From Deltaproteobacteria bacterium (GTDB lineage Bacteria > Desulfobacterota > Desulfarculia > Adiutricales > Adiutricaceae), in contig JAITJT010000053.1 in the NCBI GenBank assembly GCA_031278795.1, positions 1-7,606 on the forward strand: a DNA stretch of 7,606 nucleotides, written 5' to 3'. The first letter of the stretch is position 1; each line of letters begins with the position of its first letter. The translations under genes were made by a program, and so were the position numbers. Positions 5,287 through 7,606 of this stretch are shown piece by piece. The notes under the pieces are model-generated. The model saw only the letters and a list, made by a program, of their open reading frames with translations, searched no databases and was not told the origin of the DNA.

Positions 5287-7606
5287 TCAGCCTCCCAAAG
5301 AGGAGAGCGGGGCTTGCACTTGTACACGCGGGGGGTTGGCGACAGTTACTTTAGCGCTCTCCATGTCCATGGTGACCTTCCCCACCGCGAGCGTTATCTT
5401 AGTTGGGTGCTTAAAGGTGTTGCTATCCTGGGTTATCTCCAGGGACCCGTTACTGGTGAGGAGGGAGGCCTTGGATGCCGTGAGACTTAGCTTTTCTTTG
5501 TCATTTAAGGCCAAGGTGGCGCTTGCGCCACCTGTGGTCGTAAGCGTTAGAAAGGTGTCCTTGACCGAGGCGAGCTTAAGGTTGTTTTGGGAGAGGTTTA
5601 GGCTCCTCACCTTGGTGAGCTCACCTTTCTCCTGCTTTAGTAATATGGCGCTTGGGGCCTTTTTAGTTTCTAACTGGATAGGATAGGACTCAGAGGTGCT
5701 CTGGACCAAGATGTTCTTGGCTTCTGCGCTACTTGTGTTCTCCTGGATTAGGCCCTCTTTGGAGATATTGGATATGGACTCGTTTAGCTCCAAATCTAAT
5801 TTGGTTCCAGGGGTATCCGTGGTGGGGCTTCCTTTCCCACAGTAGAGGGCTATGGGGCCGATTTCACACTTTTCTATGAGGTGCATACTGGCGGCTAGGA
5901 CAATCTCGTCCGCCAGGGCCTTCACTAGGGTAGATCTAAGTACCACGGCGCTTCCGCCCTGGAAGCCTTTGCCCGTGGCGTCAATAAGGTCGGGTTTCAC
6001 CAAGTGGGAGGGGATGAGGTCCTCGTAGACGAACTTGTTTAGCATTTGCGCCACCCGGTGCTCACTTGACTCCAATACTGTCGGGCCAGTCCTCGCGGAG
6101 AGCGCCAATCCGGTCTCAGCTAGGATGGAGAGGTAGCTGTCGCTGTTTTCTATTAAGAGTCCCTTGGCGGGACCCTGGACCATCTCCAAGATAGTCTCTA
6201 TCGTGGTCATTACGGTGCTAATGACGCCTATAATACTCGCTATCGCGCTCTGGGCGAAGGAGATCTTCTTGGCCGTCAGGGTGTGCTTCTTTTGGTCCTC
6301 GGTCAGATGTTTGGCATCCGCATTTTGTTTGAAACCATCTAGGTCCGCTTCATTGGCGGTTAAGGTGGAGGCCATGTCTCCTATGCCAATCATGGTAAGG
6401 AGGCAAAGCAAGACCTTCAAGAGATAGTTCTTCTCCGGAAGCTTGGCGTAGTAGTCGGCCGTGGTCTCATCTTCGGAAGCGCATAAGCTTAAGAGGTTTA
6501 GATGGGGATAGGAAAGGGGCGATTCTTCAACTATACCTTGCGTTTGCGAGATGATGTCCACGCACACCATGAACTGGCCCAAGAGGAAGTAGGCCAGGGA
6601 AAAATATCTGGATATTAGGGTTTTGTCATTGGCGTAGGGGAGCTTGGGCTCATCCTCATCATCTCCCTTCTCGTCTTTCGTCTCCCTAATGGCGGCTGAG
6701 GTAAGGGAGGCGGCTAATCCCTTGAAGGCCGCGAAGGCCGCGAAGGCCCTGCTCATGAAACCCGATGACGAGCATAAGCCCCAGTGCCAGCCCACCTGCT
6801 CCATCTCTGAGAAGCCCACTATGTTGTTTTGCAAGAGGCAGAGCAGGTAATCGGTGTCGCACTCCACCAAGGCCTTGGTGGGGGAGCCGGCCGTGAGCCC
6901 CACAAAACCCCTCTTGCTACCTGTCCCCAAGGTAACCGCCTGCTTGGCTTCCGTGTTGTCAAATATGAGGGCACCCCCGCCCTTGGAAGTAATGCCGGCC
7001 CTAGGAGAGCCCTGATGGATGAAGTTTCCCGTCTCCCCGTTGGGAACCGCGCCCACTATGAAGGGCTTGGAGGGGTCGTTTTCCATGAAGTCCACCAGCA
7101 CCTCCACCCCGGGGCAAAGGGGGAGATGCTCTCCGTAGCCCAGGCCCACGTAGGGCGCGGCCTTTCTGATCCAAGAGGAGGTCTTTCCGCCCCTTCTACC
7201 TGAGATATCTAGGGGAAAGAGCACCTTGTAGCGGCCCATCCCGTCCATCTCTGGACTTTCCCCATTCCCCTCACCGTGTATCCAGCCCGTTAGGGGGCTG
7301 GTGGGGGCTCTTAGCTTCCTCTCACTTTTTCCCTTGATATATTTGGGCCTAAAGGGAGTATCTAGGTCCCTAAACTTTATCCTGGCGCTTAGGCCAGGGG
7401 CATCTTCTTCACTATCCTCAAGCTCCGAGTAAGGTGAGCTAATCTTAGCCTTTAGGCTAAGGGCGGTTATAAGCTTACGGCCCTTCCCCTCCAGGGTGAT
7501 TATTCCACCCGGGAATAGTCCGGGAAGCTCCGAGAGGCCCTCATGGGTCACACTCTCTGAGATTAGCTCTTCTCTTCTGATGTTTAAGAGCCTCTCCCCC
7601 TCCTTT
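5287..7606 (-). CDS. vgrG: VgrG-like type VI secretion spike protein, 5'-truncated by window edge, with helical insertion
   Basis: VgrG (TssI) trimers form the spike at the tip of the T6SS tube. The frame is open to 7606, so the GTG at 7549-7551 is not a real start and most of the gp27-like N-terminus lies outside. Counting that codon as residue 1, residues 1-70 match the end of the gp27-like domain (GLSELPGLFPGG, then DTPFRPK). Residues 84-175 match the gp5 OB-fold region (MGRYKVLFPLD, SSWIRKAAPYVGLGYG, PGVEVLVDFMENDPSKPFIVGAV). Residues 190-225 begin the beta spike (KGGGALIFDN). About 230-475 is then mostly helical, with four hydrophobic stretches near 265-286, 312-334, 377-393 and 431-456 and an acidic linker at 290-304. 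Beta-repeat, spike-like sequence resumes at about 530 and runs to the end. The stop TGA is at 5287-5289. No secretion signal is visible in the part present. Exact subfamily is uncertain. Confidence 0.85.
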   Translation of the reverse strand, partial: KEGERLLNIRREELISESVTHEGLSELPGLFPGGIITLEGKGRKLITALSLKAKISSPYSELEDSEEDAPGLSARIKFRDLDTPFRPKYIKGKSERKLRAPTSPLTGWIHGEGNGESPEMDGMGRYKVLFPLDISGRRGGKTSSWIRKAAPYVGLGYGEHLPLCPGVEVLVDFMENDPSKPFIVGAVPNGETGNFIHQGSPRAGITSKGGGALIFDNTEAKQAVTLGTGSKRGFVGLTAGSPTKALVECDTDYLLCLLQNNIVGFSEMEQVGWHWGLCSSSGFMSRAFAAFAAFKGLAASLTSAAIRETKDEKGDDEDEPKLPYANDKTLISRYFSLAYFLLGQFMVCVDIISQTQGIVEESPLSYPHLNLLSLCASEDETTADYYAKLPEKNYLLKVLLCLLTMIGIGDMASTLTANEADLDGFKQNADAKHLTEDQKKHTLTAKKISFAQSAIASIIGVISTVMTTIETILEMVQGPAKGLLIENSDSYLSILAETGLALSARTGPTVLESSEHRVAQMLNKFVYEDLIPSHLVKPDLIDATGKGFQGGSAVVLRSTLVKALADEIVLAASMHLIEKCEIGPIALYCGKGSPTTDTPGTKLDLELNESISNISKEGLIQENTSSAEAKNILVQSTSESYPIQLETKKAPSAILLKQEKGELTKVRSLNLSQNNLKLASVKDTFLTLTTTGGASATLALNDKEKLSLTASKASLLTSNGSLEITQDSNTFKHPTKITLAVGKVTMDMESAKVTVANPPRVQVQAPLSSLGG
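6724..6750. repeat. Three 9-bp tandem repeats inside the vgrG insertion
   Basis: GAAGGCCGC is repeated at 6724-6732 and 6733-6741, with a third copy ending in CT at 6742-6750. In the minus-strand reading frame it encodes an Ala-Phe-Ala repeat (AFAAFAAF, residues 269-276 counting the codon at 7549-7551 as 1) at the start of the first hydrophobic stretch. Copy number could change by slippage without shifting the frame. Confidence 0.8.

Noticed and set aside
5138..5686. 182-codon plus-strand ORF overlapping the end of vgrG
   Set aside because: Most of it is antisense to the well-supported vgrG reading frame and its sequence resembles no family I know.
7549..7551. GTG as the start of the vgrG-like gene
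   Set aside because: The frame continues without a stop to 7606 and the upstream residues still fit the VgrG gp27-like region, so the gene is cut by the window edge.

Overview
The window carries five protein-coding genes, all on the minus strand. Read in the direction of transcription (right to left) they are: a 5'-truncated type VI secretion spike gene (vgrG/tssI type, 7606 to 5287); a GTG-started response regulator with an HD-GYP output domain (4588 to 3401); a small histidine-phosphatase-superfamily enzyme (2846 to 2169); and the methionine-biosynthesis pair metX (1970 to 762) and metW (752 to 3). No rRNA, tRNA, CRISPR array or insertion sequence was recognised.

The likely source is a Gram-negative proteobacterium or relative. 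The metX-metW pair, a T6SS spike and an RpfG-like HD-GYP regulator together point that way. The SVG-type N-terminus of MetX is reminiscent of deltaproteobacterial (Desulfobacterota) enzymes. That placement is inference and needs a tree. Coding regions look moderately GC-rich, while the spacers are clearly AT-rich.

Layout: metX and metW are 9 bp apart and almost certainly one operon for O-acylhomoserine synthesis. The phosphatase, the HD-GYP regulator and vgrG are each separated by spacers of about 200, 550 and 700 bp and look independently transcribed. Strong hairpins lie downstream of the phosphatase, the regulator and vgrG. The two long spacers hold no convincing gene but are not featureless. 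The 2847-3400 spacer has a purine-rich tandem repeat of 26-31 bp units and a perfect 11-bp hairpin. The 4589-5286 spacer has an 11-12 bp periodic array, two terminator-like hairpins and, just upstream of the HD-GYP gene, two interleaved inverted repeats. On the mRNA these form a possible H-type pseudoknot ending 2 nt before the Shine-Dalgarno.

The strongest leads are (1) the VgrG-like protein, whose beta-rich spike appears interrupted by about 245 residues of mostly helical, partly hydrophobic sequence, with no effector or immunity gene downstream; and (2) the predicted pseudoknot in the leader of the c-di-GMP phosphodiesterase-type regulator. The rest is ordinary metabolic and signalling content.
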